From an uncultured Cytophagales bacterium (GTDB lineage Bacteria; Bacteroidota; Bacteroidia; Cytophagales; Thermonemataceae): a stretch of 45,403 nt of DNA. The notes beneath the pieces are model-generated. The model worked only from the letters and a program-made list of their open reading frames with translations, was not told where the DNA came from and made no database searches. Positions 17,126-25,279 of this stretch are shown here, in pieces. Each line of letters opens with the position of its first letter. The first letter of the stretch is position 1. Location: NCBI GenBank assembly GCA_937911505.1, contig CALEMF010000007.1, forward strand, positions 1 to 45,403, written 5' to 3'. The translations under genes were made by a program, and so were the position numbers.

Positions 17126-17929
17126 CTATTTTACTTGTGCTACAATTTTACCTCCTACTAACTCAAGTATAATTTCTTGGTGGGTATTATTTACGTCTAC
17201 AAACAGCTCTTCTGAGATGGTAGTGGTACGTTTAGTGTCATTCTGAGTAGGCATACTCACGCTGATCTCAAACAGGTTTTTACCCGCTAAAAAATATTCG
17301 ATGAAAGATTTGGGCCAACTGTCTTTAGCACTGTAGTGATAGTAAAAGGTATGGTCTATCAGCATCAAGGTAACAGAATAGTTATTACTGGTCATCGATT
17401 CACCTAAGGTCACTTTGATTGGAATGAGCTGTGTTTTTAAATTGGGATAAATAATTCCCTCAAGATCACTAAAAATCTTATGAAAAGCTTTTTTAGCCTC
17501 CTGATCTTTTACTTGTCTTTCGTTTACTTTTTTAATCGTCTTTCTATCATATTTCATTTCAATAGAAAAGGCAGGCCTAAAGAAGAGAACGTCATTGTGT
17601 ACATTAAGGTCCTCAAAATTATTTTTTCTGAGGAACTGATAGATGGCCAAAAGCTGCGCTGATGTTAAGGTAAAATTGACTTTACGGATAATCTCCTCAT
17701 CTTTAGAATTCATTTCAGCTTCTTCTAGGTAACATTCTTTATCAGAAACATATAACTCTGTATAAGAGAACCATCCCGGTTTAAGTAATTTTACAGAAAA
17801 GTTTTGAGGAAGGGTATCAAATCGATCTGTTTTTTGAGGGAGAGTATCAATTTGCGTGGTCTTCTCCTCAAGCTCTGTTGTTTTTTCAGCTGGCAGGCCC
17901 AAGTATTGCCAATAACCAAGAACAAACAA
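17126..17929 (-). CDS. Paralogous lipoprotein body with signal peptide out of frame
   Basis: This frame encodes 267 residues that align with the neighbouring lipoprotein (VNFTLTSAQLLAIYQFLRKNNF; QEIILELVGGKIVAQVK). In this frame the N-terminus is not a signal peptide. In the neighbouring frame, from ATG at 17946, the codons give MVKYLGCLFLVIGNTWACQ, with a lipobox Cys18-Gln19 exactly as in the paralog. One extra A in the A6 run (plus-strand T run 17881-17886) would join the two. It is therefore a frameshifted gene, a sequencing error or a slippage-dependent gene. Two LPQ(K/N)-type short repeats follow the junction. Confidence 0.65.
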   Translation of the reverse strand: MFVLGYWQYLGLPAEKTTELEEKTTQIDTLPQKTDRFDTLPQNFSVKLLKPGWFSYTELYVSDKECYLEEAEMNSKDEEIIRKVNFTLTSAQLLAIYQFLRKNNFEDLNVHNDVLFFRPAFSIEMKYDRKTIKKVNERQVKDQEAKKAFHKIFSDLEGIIYPNLKTQLIPIKVTLGESMTSNNYSVTLMLIDHTFYYHYSAKDSWPKSFIEYFLAGKNLFEISVSMPTQNDTKRTTTISEELFVDVNNTHQEIILELVGGKIVAQVK

Positions 17930-17986
17930 CCTAGGTACTTTACCATAGAAATGTACTTAAAGGTGGTATCATTACCGTAGACTTTG

Positions 17987-18361
17987 TTAGCCTTTTATAA
18001 TCCCCCAAAGCAATAATCCCCAGCCGATGATAAAGGCCAAGCCACCCAGAGGGGTAATGGCGCCTAAAAAAGAGTAGTTCGTCAGGCAAAGGACATACAA
18101 CGAGCCTGAAAAGATGAACGTACCTGCCAAGATAAACCAACCCGATAGGTCGATGAATCGCCCAGGCATATGAATCTGGAGGATACCAATGATTAGAAGC
18201 CCGAGCGCGTGATAAAATTGGTATTTTACCGCAATTTCAAAGGTATCCAAGCGTTGTGTACGAGTAAGCATCTCTTTCAGTCCATGCGAACCAAAAGCAC
18301 CAATCGCTACCGCCAGGCCTGCTAAAATAGCCCCAGCGATCAAGAAAGTTTTATTTATCAT
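17987..18361 (-). CDS. DUF423 family membrane protein
   Basis: The 124-residue protein has four membrane spans and begins with AGAILAGLAVAIGAFGSHGLK, the diagnostic DUF423 (YgdD) opening. It ends with TPLGGLAFIIGWGLL. The function is unknown. It lies 12 bases downstream of the pyrophosphatase gene and is probably co-transcribed with it. Confidence 0.88.
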   Translation of the reverse strand: MINKTFLIAGAILAGLAVAIGAFGSHGLKEMLTRTQRLDTFEIAVKYQFYHALGLLIIGILQIHMPGRFIDLSGWFILAGTFIFSGSLYVLCLTNYSFLGAITPLGGLAFIIGWGLLLWGIIKG

Positions 18362-18373
18362 ATTAAATGCGCC

Positions 18374-18922
18374 TTACTTCTTATCAGTTGCATTGGTTTG
18401 GAGGCTAGTACTTTTGTTCTTCCACTTGCTCTCTATGTAGAGTTGGTGAGCATCTTTGATGGCCTCAAAAGCGGCTTCGCGGTTGTCCCAACCTTCAATC
18501 CCTACTTTTTTCTTCTCTAAATCTTTGTACACTTGGAAGAAGTGCTCTATTTCTAACTTAAGATGAGGAGGCACTTGGTCAAGTTTATAAATATGATTCC
18601 AGATGGGATCTTTGACAGGAACACAAAGAATTTTCTCATCAGGCCCTTTTTCGTCTTTCATTTTGAATAAGCCAATAGGGCGTACTTCAATGAGACAACC
18701 CGGAAAAGTAGGCTCTGTTACCAACACTAAGGCATCAAGGGCATCCCCATCTCTGGCCAAGGTTTCAGGAAAAAAACCATAGTCGCTTGGGTAGTGTACA
18801 GAAGAGAAAAGCATACGATCATAGCGAATCATTTTCTTATCGTAATCGTACTCGTATTTATTACGACTTCCTTTAGGGATTTCTACGACGGCATCGATGG
18901 TAAAGTCTGTAAATTCTTGCAT
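18374..18922 (-). CDS. ppa: Inorganic pyrophosphatase (family I)
   Basis: Ppa splits pyrophosphate to drive biosynthesis. The metal-site signature DGDALDALVL is clear (about 60-69), preceded by the nucleophile-region SVHYPSDYGFFPET, and EIPKGSRNKYEYD lies near the N-terminus. A Lys/Asp set VCVPVKDP follows. At 182 residues it matches soluble bacterial enzymes. It is the first gene of a two-gene unit with DUF423. Confidence 0.95.
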   Translation of the reverse strand: MQEFTDFTIDAVVEIPKGSRNKYEYDYDKKMIRYDRMLFSSVHYPSDYGFFPETLARDGDALDALVLVTEPTFPGCLIEVRPIGLFKMKDEKGPDEKILCVPVKDPIWNHIYKLDQVPPHLKLEIEHFFQVYKDLEKKKVGIEGWDNREAAFEAIKDAHQLYIESKWKNKSTSLQTNATDKK

Positions 18923-19078
18923 GGTTTCTTTTATATTTAATGGAGTTTTACCTCAAGTGGAAAGTCTTTTGTGTCTCACTTGTTTTTCAATAAACAGGGG
19001 TAGCTTTATGTACTAAACCAGCCCAATATCTACAAAAAATGCTATAAAAACAAGGTTTTAGCTTTGTCATATTTTTCC

Positions 19079-19086
19079 TACATTTG
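19079..19086 (+). promoter_or_regulatory. -7 box of the MATE gene
   Basis: TACATTTG fits TAnnTTTG exactly. The start site would be near 19091, about 35 bases before the TTG at 19126. Confidence 0.45.
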
Positions 19087-19125
19087 CTTTAGCGACTTTC
19101 TACAGGCAACCAAGTTGATACACAA

Positions 19126-20502
19126 TTGAGCTTTCCAAAATGGCAGGTATATCGTCTTGAAGTAAAAAAAATGCTTCAACTAAGCTTCCCCATTATCATT
19201 GCACAAATAGGGGCTGTACTGATGGGTATTACCGATAATATCATGGTAGGTGACTTGGGGGCAGCACCCTTGGCCGCAGCGGGTGTGGCCAATCCTATTT
19301 TCTTTTTGATTGCCAGTATTGGCATTGGGGTTTTTGCGGCCATGTCTCCTATGGTAGCAAAGGCGCGTAGCCAGCGCAAACACCAAGAGTGTGGCTTAGT
19401 GCTTTATGCAGGGATGAAGCTCTCTTTTACGCTGGGGTTATTACTGACGGTTGTCCTTTTACTCATTGCCAACTACTTTGAGATCTTTCAGCAAAAGCCA
19501 GCCGTAGAGGGCTTGGCCAAAAGCTATTTGCGCGTATTGGCTACTTCTACCATTCCGATGATGTTTTTTCTAGCAGTAAAGCACTTTAGTGATGGTTTGG
19601 GTATGGCGCGACCCGCCATGATTGTGACGGTAATAGGGCTTGCCATCAATGTGTTTTTTAATTGGATACTGATTTATGGTAATTTAGGATTTAGCGCCAT
19701 GGGGCTGTATGGATCTGGGCTTGCTACTCTGGTAGCCCGTGTGATTATGGCCTGTTTGATGATCGTTTATGTACTAGAATCACGTTTCTTCCAGCGCTAT
19801 TTACCCAACATTCTAGAAAACCATTCGACCAAAACGTTTACCAAGAAAATTTTACAATTGGGCTTGCCTAGCGGCTTTCAATATTTCTTTGAGTTAGGGG
19901 CTTTTTCAGGGGCAGCGGTGATTGTAGGATGGCTGGGGGTACAAGAGCTTGCCGCACATAATATTATATTTAGTATTGCTACTTTTACTTATATGATTGC
20001 CGCGGGTGTTTCATTTGCAGGAGCTATCTCGGTGGGTGATGCTATGGGGACGAGTAATCGCGCAAAAATACTTAAAGCAGGGATCGTAAGTTTAGGACTT
20101 GTCGCCATCTGCATGCTATTTAGCTCAATAAGCCTCTTGATTTTTGTAGATCAGGTTATTAATCTCTACAACAAAGAAGAGGAGGTACTCAATATTGCAA
20201 TGTCTTTACTGTTTATATTTGCTTTTTACCAACTGTCAGATGGTATCCAAGCCGTAGGAGTAGGGATATTGAGGGGCTTATATGATGTCAATATTCCTAC
20301 GCTCATTGCTATATTGGCTTATTGGGTGGTGGGCCTACCGATGAGCTACATTCTTAGCAATGCACTAGAATGGGGCGTGCAAGGCGCTTGGATAGGGCTT
20401 TCTTTGGGGCTGACGGTTTCGGCTACGTTACTTACGATTCGTTTCTTTATACTAGCAAGACAACGCGAAAAACCTACCCTCAACAGCGAAATGGTGGGCT
20501 AG
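19126..20502 (+). CDS. MATE family efflux transporter
   Basis: The protein has twelve predicted membrane spans and the family motifs FPIIIAQIGAVLMGITDNIMVG (first span and loop) and GIFAAMSPMVAKARSQ-type second-helix region, and is a cation-coupled exporter of the NorM branch. Length is 458 residues if translation starts at TTG 19126. The first in-frame ATG (19171) would leave only two residues before the first span, so the TTG start is preferred, with low certainty. Substrate cannot be inferred. Confidence 0.9.
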   Translation: MSFPKWQVYRLEVKKMLQLSFPIIIAQIGAVLMGITDNIMVGDLGAAPLAAAGVANPIFFLIASIGIGVFAAMSPMVAKARSQRKHQECGLVLYAGMKLSFTLGLLLTVVLLLIANYFEIFQQKPAVEGLAKSYLRVLATSTIPMMFFLAVKHFSDGLGMARPAMIVTVIGLAINVFFNWILIYGNLGFSAMGLYGSGLATLVARVIMACLMIVYVLESRFFQRYLPNILENHSTKTFTKKILQLGLPSGFQYFFELGAFSGAAVIVGWLGVQELAAHNIIFSIATFTYMIAAGVSFAGAISVGDAMGTSNRAKILKAGIVSLGLVAICMLFSSISLLIFVDQVINLYNKEEEVLNIAMSLLFIFAFYQLSDGIQAVGVGILRGLYDVNIPTLIAILAYWVVGLPMSYILSNALEWGVQGAWIGLSLGLTVSATLLTIRFFILARQREKPTLNSEMVG

Positions 20503-20975
20503 CAAAGCTTCCAGTCACTAAAATAAACGGTATAAATAGCCAGCAGTTGGTAAATTTCTTTGGCGTTGGTAGTGCTACCTTGCCAAGTAGCGATGGTATC
20601 ACCTTGCATATTCTGAATAGTATACTGGGTAATGATGCCACACTTGTTGGCGAGTGAATTTTCAATTTGTAAGGTTTGATCATCTTGCCAAGAAAGTGTT
20701 TTTAAGACTTTACGCTTATCTTTGGCCAGTAATTGGTCGGCCTGTAGCCATCCTTTGGTAAATTGACTTCTTCCCACTAGAATCTCTCCATTGCTATTGA
20801 GCATACCTACGCAAATACCTTTTTTGTAGAAACAAATCTTGTTATTTTCTTTACTAATTTTTGCAATTTCTTTATCCTGCTCGTAAATACGTACAGTGGT
20901 CTGGTAAGTAGTAGAAGAGGGACTACCTAACCAAGTAAACCAACATAGTAGGTAAGAAATATAAATCATACGCAT
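20499..20975 (-). CDS. Small secreted protein of unknown family
   Basis: The 158-residue protein begins with a signal-peptide-like stretch (about 1-22). The mature part is strand-rich with several cysteines (positions near 48, 54, 112 and the final residue) and ends in DWKLC. It overlaps the 3' end of the MATE gene by 4 bases in convergent orientation. No family is recognised. The -7 box TAAATTTG on the minus strand (20995-21002) supports this start. Confidence 0.6.
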   Translation of the reverse strand: MRMIYISYLLCWFTWLGSPSSTTYQTTVRIYEQDKEIAKISKENNKICFYKKGICVGMLNSNGEILVGRSQFTKGWLQADQLLAKDKRKVLKTLSWQDDQTLQIENSLANKCGIITQYTIQNMQGDTIATWQGSTTNAKEIYQLLAIYTVYFSDWKLC

Positions 20976-20994
20976 TTTGTATTGGTTGCAGCGA

Positions 20995-21002
20995 CAAATT
21001 TA
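20995..21002 (-). promoter_or_regulatory. -7 box of the small secreted protein gene
   Basis: Plus CAAATTTA reads TAAATTTG, an exact -7 match, 20 bases before the ATG at 20975. The -33 box is not clear. Confidence 0.45.
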
Positions 21003-21063
21003 CGTATTTTTCCTTTACAAAAGAATGACCTATTGTAAAACTGGATTTGGTAAAGCCTGCATT

Positions 21064-22515
21064 ATGAAAAAAACTATTTACTTTTCCTTTTACGTAAAGC
21101 TTACTATCTATCTTGTAAGTTCTTTTTTATTGACAACTGAAGCCTCGGCACAAGCCGTTAAAACGACCATAGATACTACTTGGTTGAAAAAGCGCATTCC
21201 TGAAATGATGGACAGTGCAGCTGTAACAGGGCTTTCAGTAGCGGTGGTACAACAAGGTAAATTTGTATGGCACAAAGGGTTTGGACGTAGTAATAACCAA
21301 ACCCGCCAGCCGGTAACTGCTGCTACGCTATATGAAGCGGCCTCACTAAGCAAGGTAGTGTTTAGCTACATTGTATGGCAACTCGTTGATCAAGGAGTGC
21401 TTACGCTTGATAAGCCATTAGTCGATTACGTACCATTAAGCCATATAGAAGAGGTATTTGTAAAAGGTAAAGTAACAGATGCACGTTTTCATAAGATTAC
21501 AGCGAGGATGTGCTTGGGGCATGCGACGGGTTTTCCTAATGGCCGTTATGGTTCCTTGAAAATAGGCTTCAATCCTGGAAGTAATCTTTCTTACTCAGGC
21601 GAGGGCTTTACTTATTTACAGCGTGTTGTAGAGTACTTGACCAAGAAGAATCTAGAACAGTTGGCCGTTGAGTATGTTTTTGGCCCTCTCCAAATGCATC
21701 ACAGTAGTTACCGATGGCAAGAGCGCTTTACGCCTCATATGGCGGATGGACACGGTAGCCAAGGTACTGTTGTAAAACATCGTAAGCAGCCAGAAGCAAG
21801 AGCAGCTTACAGCTTAGTGTCTACTGCCGAGGATTTAGGAAAATTCTTGACGGCTGTTCTCAATCAAGAGCGCCTTAGTGCCACTATTTTTCAGGAAGCG
21901 ATCACCCCTCATAGCAAAGCAAAATCAGGAATGCTCAAACCGCTTTCTTGGGGCCTAGGAGTAGGCGTTTTTGAAACTACTGAAGGGAAGGGTTTCTGGC
22001 ACTGGGGCGATTATGGTACTTTTAAAGCTTATTTGGTGGGCTTTCCAGCACAGCAAACGGGCTTAGTACTCCTTACCAACAGTGCCAACGGGCTTAACTT
22101 AGGATTGGCACTATCGGAGATCACGGTAGGAGGGGATCACGTTCCTTTCTATGTGCTACCCTTTAAGCAATATACCAATCCAGAAAATCAAATCTACAGG
22201 GCAGTAGTAGACTATGGCGTAGAGGTGGCCTTGGAAGTATATAATTATTACAAACTTAAAAAAGATAGAAGACTGACTGAGAAGACATTGAATAATATTG
22301 GTACAAAGCTATTAAAAGGAGGTAAAAGAGAAGATGCTTTGCAAATGCTCAAGATGAATAGCTTGCTGTATCCTAGTAGTTATCAAGTATATGATAGCCT
22401 AGGGGAAGTCTACTTAGCACTTGGTAACAAGATAGCTGCCAAAGAATATTTTAGCAAGTCGCTCTCGCTCAATCCCCAAAACTGGAATGCTGCCCGAAAG
22501 CTTCGTTATTTATAA
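21064..22515 (+). CDS. Secreted serine hydrolase (class C beta-lactamase fold) with C-terminal TPRs
   Basis: ATG 21064 opens a clear signal peptide ending near ASAQ (30), giving 483 residues; the longer frame from 20977 would bury it. The catalytic motif SLSK is at 94-97, a YSG replacing the usual YxN motif lies near 178, and an HWG triad replacing KTG lies near 316. These fit periplasmic esterase or peptidase relatives rather than a true lactamase. Residues about 400-483 form two TPR units (EDALQMLKMNSLLYPSSYQVYDSLGEVYLALG). It acts in the periplasm; the substrate is unknown. Confidence 0.85.
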   Translation: MKKTIYFSFYVKLTIYLVSSFLLTTEASAQAVKTTIDTTWLKKRIPEMMDSAAVTGLSVAVVQQGKFVWHKGFGRSNNQTRQPVTAATLYEAASLSKVVFSYIVWQLVDQGVLTLDKPLVDYVPLSHIEEVFVKGKVTDARFHKITARMCLGHATGFPNGRYGSLKIGFNPGSNLSYSGEGFTYLQRVVEYLTKKNLEQLAVEYVFGPLQMHHSSYRWQERFTPHMADGHGSQGTVVKHRKQPEARAAYSLVSTAEDLGKFLTAVLNQERLSATIFQEAITPHSKAKSGMLKPLSWGLGVGVFETTEGKGFWHWGDYGTFKAYLVGFPAQQTGLVLLTNSANGLNLGLALSEITVGGDHVPFYVLPFKQYTNPENQIYRAVVDYGVEVALEVYNYYKLKKDRRLTEKTLNNIGTKLLKGGKREDALQMLKMNSLLYPSSYQVYDSLGEVYLALGNKIAAKEYFSKSLSLNPQNWNAARKLRYL

Positions 22516-22581
22516 AAGTATTTTGTGCCAAAGGTGTTTTTACCAATTGAAACTACGAAGTTGGATAGCTCCTAAAAATAA

Positions 22582-22605
22582 AGATACCAATTTCTATTGG
22601 TGTCT
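22582..22605 (+). terminator. Probable terminator of the serine hydrolase gene
   Basis: AGATACCAAT (22582-22591) pairs with ATTGGTGTCT (22596-22605) across a 4-base loop with one G-U pair. The following T-tract is weak. In the rest of 22516-22883 I see no gene, only AT-rich sequence leading into the next start. Confidence 0.5.
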
Positions 22606-22883
22606 TCTCTAACATATTCATATTATTTTATTTGCTTTATTTATTATTTTATAATCGTTATTTTCCTGCTCGTTAAGAATGATTGATCTCTTTTTGCTCT
22701 ATCGCACTTGCCACCCGTAGGGATTGTACCACCGCCTAATAATGATAATCTTATCTCTTGGATAGTTGTTGTGTAATCATACATTGTACCGACTGCCTGC
22801 TAATATGAAGTGATACTTGAGCAGTTGATTTTATTTGTTAATTTAGAGTGTAATGTAGTAGCTTGCTTGAAGTCTCTTAAAAA

Positions 22884-23447
22884 ATGAATACACTTACCCA
22901 AAGAATCAAAGCGTTGTCTGGTGCTTCAGACGAAGAAATAGAAATTTTTTATAATGCCTCAAAGGTCGTTGATTTATCCAAAGGAGAAGTACTCTTAGGT
23001 GCAGGGAAGCTATGTAATCACTACTACTTTATTGAAAGTGGGGTAATTAGAATCTACTACGAAAAAGAGGGAAAGGAGCACACGCTCTGGTTTGCCTCCG
23101 CAGGAGAGATGTTTACCCATTGGGATAGCTACAATAATCAAGTCCCTTCTTACCATATTTACAAAGCGTTAGAATCCACGAGGGTAAGGATTATTTCCAA
23201 AACAGCAAACGAGCGATTAGCTAAAGAGTATCCATTTTATAATACATTACTTAGAAAAAACCTGGAGGAAGTACACATCCATACTTGTAAAAACATAAGT
23301 GCTTACCAGAGTGACTCTGCTCTAGAACGCTACGAAAAGCTTGAAGTGCAACACAATTGGTTATTAAGATTTCCATTAAAGTACATTTCTAGTTTCCTGG
23401 GAGTTACAGAAAGCTCGCTAAGTAGAATAAGAAAGACTAGAAAGTGA
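22884..23447 (+). CDS. Crp/Fnr-type regulator, short form
   Basis: The 187-residue protein has a cyclic-nucleotide-binding-like beta barrel (about 20-115; VLLGAGKLCNHYYFIESGVIRIYY). A C-terminal helix-turn-helix ends at LKYISSFLGVTESSLSRIRK, the usual compact form in Bacteroidota. The Arg and Glu contacts for cAMP are not evident, so the ligand is unknown. It lies immediately upstream of the NmrA-type gene in the same direction, 76 bases apart. The protein at 33970-34500 is of the same type. Confidence 0.85.
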   Translation: MNTLTQRIKALSGASDEEIEIFYNASKVVDLSKGEVLLGAGKLCNHYYFIESGVIRIYYEKEGKEHTLWFASAGEMFTHWDSYNNQVPSYHIYKALESTRVRIISKTANERLAKEYPFYNTLLRKNLEEVHIHTCKNISAYQSDSALERYEKLEVQHNWLLRFPLKYISSFLGVTESSLSRIRKTRK

Positions 23448-23487
23448 TTTTTTGCCATAGATCAATTTTTTTTAGCTTGGCGTGCTT

Positions 23488-23495
23488 TAAATTTG
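23488..23495 (+). promoter_or_regulatory. -7 box of the NmrA-type gene
   Basis: TAAATTTG is an exact -7 match, 28 bases before ATG 23524. Inverted half sites GATCAA (23460-23465) and TTGATC (23493-23498) flank and overlap it and could bind the adjacent Crp-like regulator. Confidence 0.45.
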
Positions 23496-23523
23496 ATCCA
23501 TTCTTTTAAATGTAACTTTCAAA

Positions 23524-24375
23524 ATGGATAATATCTTTATTACAGCCGCTTCGGGTAATATTGGTGCTCACCTAGTTGAGCAGCTCTCGAGTACAACCTC
23601 AAATATCACTGCAGGATTCTCTCAAAAACCTACAATACCACTCGCTTATTCTTACGCGGTTATTGATTATGGCGATATGGCTTCTTTAGTAGAGGCTTTC
23701 ACAGGTATGGATACCGTCTTCCTTCTTTTTCCCGCACAGGATGCCTTGTTAGAATGGGCAAAAAATGCCATTGAGGCCGTCAAAAAGGCAAACGTAAAGC
23801 ACGTGGTAAGATCGAGTGCATTGGGTGCAGACATCCATTCAGACTACCCCTTACTACAAGCACACGGGCAAATTGATACTTGGCTTAAAGAAAGTGGTAT
23901 TCGTTACACCATTACTCAACCTGCGAGTTTTATGCAAAACTATGTGGGCTTTTTAGGGCGAAGTGTCAAACAAGGAACTGTTTATACCTCTGTGGGAGAG
24001 GGAAAAAATGCTTGGATTGATGTAAGAGACATCGCCGCGGTCAACGCCAACATTTTACAAAACCCTAGTGATCATACTAATAAAACTTATATTCTTACGG
24101 GTAGCGAAGCCTTTTCAATTCACGAAGGAATTGGCAAGATTGGTCAAGCACTTCATAAAGAGATCAACGTTATTGATATTTCTCAAGAAGAAATGAACAA
24201 AACCCTGAAGCAGTACGGAATGTCAGAGAAGGCCGTTCAGTATATTGCTAGTTTCGAAATGGCCACAAAGGCAGGGGTTTTAAGTAAAGTTACCAAAGAT
24301 GTTGCACATATTTTATCACAAAAGCCACGTTCTTTCGATGCGTTTATGGCAGAAAACTTGGATGCTTGGCGGTAA
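23524..24375 (+). CDS. NmrA/QOR2-type NAD(P)-binding oxidoreductase
   Basis: The 283-residue protein has an N-terminal Rossmann loop ITAASGNIGAHLVEQL (6-21) and the NmrA-like segments VKHVVRSSALGAD, YTITQPASFMQNYVGF and AWIDVRDIAAVNA. It belongs to atypical short-chain dehydrogenases that use or sense NADPH, such as quinone oxidoreductase 2. The substrate cannot be told. The preceding Crp-like regulator probably controls it. Confidence 0.87.
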   Translation: MDNIFITAASGNIGAHLVEQLSSTTSNITAGFSQKPTIPLAYSYAVIDYGDMASLVEAFTGMDTVFLLFPAQDALLEWAKNAIEAVKKANVKHVVRSSALGADIHSDYPLLQAHGQIDTWLKESGIRYTITQPASFMQNYVGFLGRSVKQGTVYTSVGEGKNAWIDVRDIAAVNANILQNPSDHTNKTYILTGSEAFSIHEGIGKIGQALHKEINVIDISQEEMNKTLKQYGMSEKAVQYIASFEMATKAGVLSKVTKDVAHILSQKPRSFDAFMAENLDAWR

Positions 24376-24506
24376 TTGTCAAAAGAAGAATTACTAAACA
24401 AGAGGTGTTGTTTTGATCCAGAAGCTTACTTTTAAGAACTGAAAGCTACGCAAAGCATACAATGGGCTTCATTAAAAACCTCAAAATAGTTGTCATTTCA
24501 TTACAA

Positions 24507-24565
24507 GTAACTAGGTCACCGAATGAATCAAAAGGGTCACCGAAAAGGGACACCTTTCAATTCAT
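24507..24565. repeat. GGTCACCGAA repeats, possible IS21-type end remnant
   Basis: AGGTCACCGAA occurs around 24513-24523 and GGGTCACCGAA again around 24533-24544. They are enclosed by GAATGAAT and ATTCATTC and followed by GGGACACC. GGTCACC-rich ends with internal repeats remind me of IS21-family ends. No transposase is present. The stretch 24376-24656 has no other feature apart from this and a 15-base match to 44562-44576. Confidence 0.3.
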
Positions 24566-24656
24566 TCTTTACAAACTTGACAACAGTGATGAGGTATTAA
24601 AACCCCTTACAGGGCTGCGGAATCGCTATTGTTGGACTAACGAGCGTTAGTGGATG

Positions 24657-24738
24657 TACCCGGGGCCGGGGTCGAACCGGCACTCCTTGCGGAACACGAG
24701 TTTGAGTCGTGCGCGTCTACCAATTCCGCCACCCGGGC
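24657..24738 (-). tRNA. tRNA-Leu (anticodon CAA)
   Basis: Read on the minus strand, the acceptor stem is GCCCGGG with CCCGGGT and discriminator A. The D arm contains GGAATTGGTAGACGC. The anticodon stem is CACGA/TCGTG with loop CTCAAAC, so the anticodon is CAA (decoding UUG). There is a long variable arm with TCC/GGA and a T arm GCCGG-TTCGACC-CCGGC. The long variable arm is expected for leucine. CCA is not encoded. Confidence 0.95.
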
Positions 24739-24753
24739 ATTTGAATTGGGGTA

Positions 24754-24785
24754 CAAATATAGGCGCTATCGCATAGCTTCCCAAG
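24754..24785 (-). promoter_or_regulatory. tRNA-Leu promoter
   Basis: Plus CAAATATA (24754-24761) reads TATATTTG. CTTG lies 20 bases upstream on the minus strand (plus 24782-24785). The start would be near 24748, ten bases before the tRNA. GCTAT/ATAGC (24765-24777) is a small inverted repeat between the boxes. Confidence 0.6.
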
Positions 24786-24870
24786 AAAAATGCTATTTTT
24801 TTACGAGTGTAACCAAGAATGATAAGGCAAAACACAGAGTACTTCAACTTACGTTAAAATCTTACAAGTG

Positions 24871-24896
24871 GTAGAGATAAGTTATTTTATCTCTAC
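24871..24896. promoter_or_regulatory. 26-base perfect inverted repeat upstream of a small gene
   Basis: GTAGAGATAA (24871-24880) and TTATCTCTAC (24887-24896) are perfect 10-base arms around GTTATT. The element ends 19 bases before the -7 box at 24916, so it would overlap the -33 region. That suggests an operator; a terminator is less likely because no gene ends here on either strand. Confidence 0.45.
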
Positions 24897-24915
24897 ATTC
24901 TAAAATGAATTTTCC

Positions 24916-24923
24916 TACATTTG
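24916..24923 (+). promoter_or_regulatory. -7 box of the 101-residue protein gene
   Basis: TACATTTG matches TAnnTTTG exactly. A start near 24928 gives a leader of about 45 bases to ATG 24974. Confidence 0.5.
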
Positions 24924-24973
24924 AATGAGTACTAATTGATAAAAGTCTATTATAATAACCAAACTATACTACT

Positions 24974-25279
24974 ATGCGAATGCGTAATTTGGAGCATAAG
25001 GGCCTATCACGTATGCAGCTTTACGAAGCAGAGATGATTCAAATTGCCCATCAGATGTTCAGAACACTTTTGAAATATAATATGTACAGTAAAGAAAGAA
25101 TCCTAGAACTATACGATAGGCTCTTGTACTTTCCCCCTAACTTTACCGTGCCCACGCAAACCACTCACCGTAATGCCTTTGAAGGCGAGGACGTGGCTAT
25201 TCGTTTCAATGACAACGAAAATATCCCCAAAGCACAAACGGCTACTTGGCAAGAGGCTAATGAAAGAGCTGGTGAATAA
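24974..25279 (+). CDS. Small protein, paralog A (unknown family)
   Basis: The 101-residue protein shares LSRMQLYEAEMIQIAHQMF, a TLLKYN segment and SKERILELYDRLL with the 69-residue protein at 25989. Both have a helical core of about 50 residues with the pattern L-S-x-x-Q-x-YE-x-EMI. After the core, paralog A adds a 40-residue polar tail. No signal peptide or membrane span is seen. The 3' end overlaps the convergent gene at 25257 by 23 bases. The function is unknown. Confidence 0.7.
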   Translation: MRMRNLEHKGLSRMQLYEAEMIQIAHQMFRTLLKYNMYSKERILELYDRLLYFPPNFTVPTQTTHRNAFEGEDVAIRFNDNENIPKAQTATWQEANERAGE

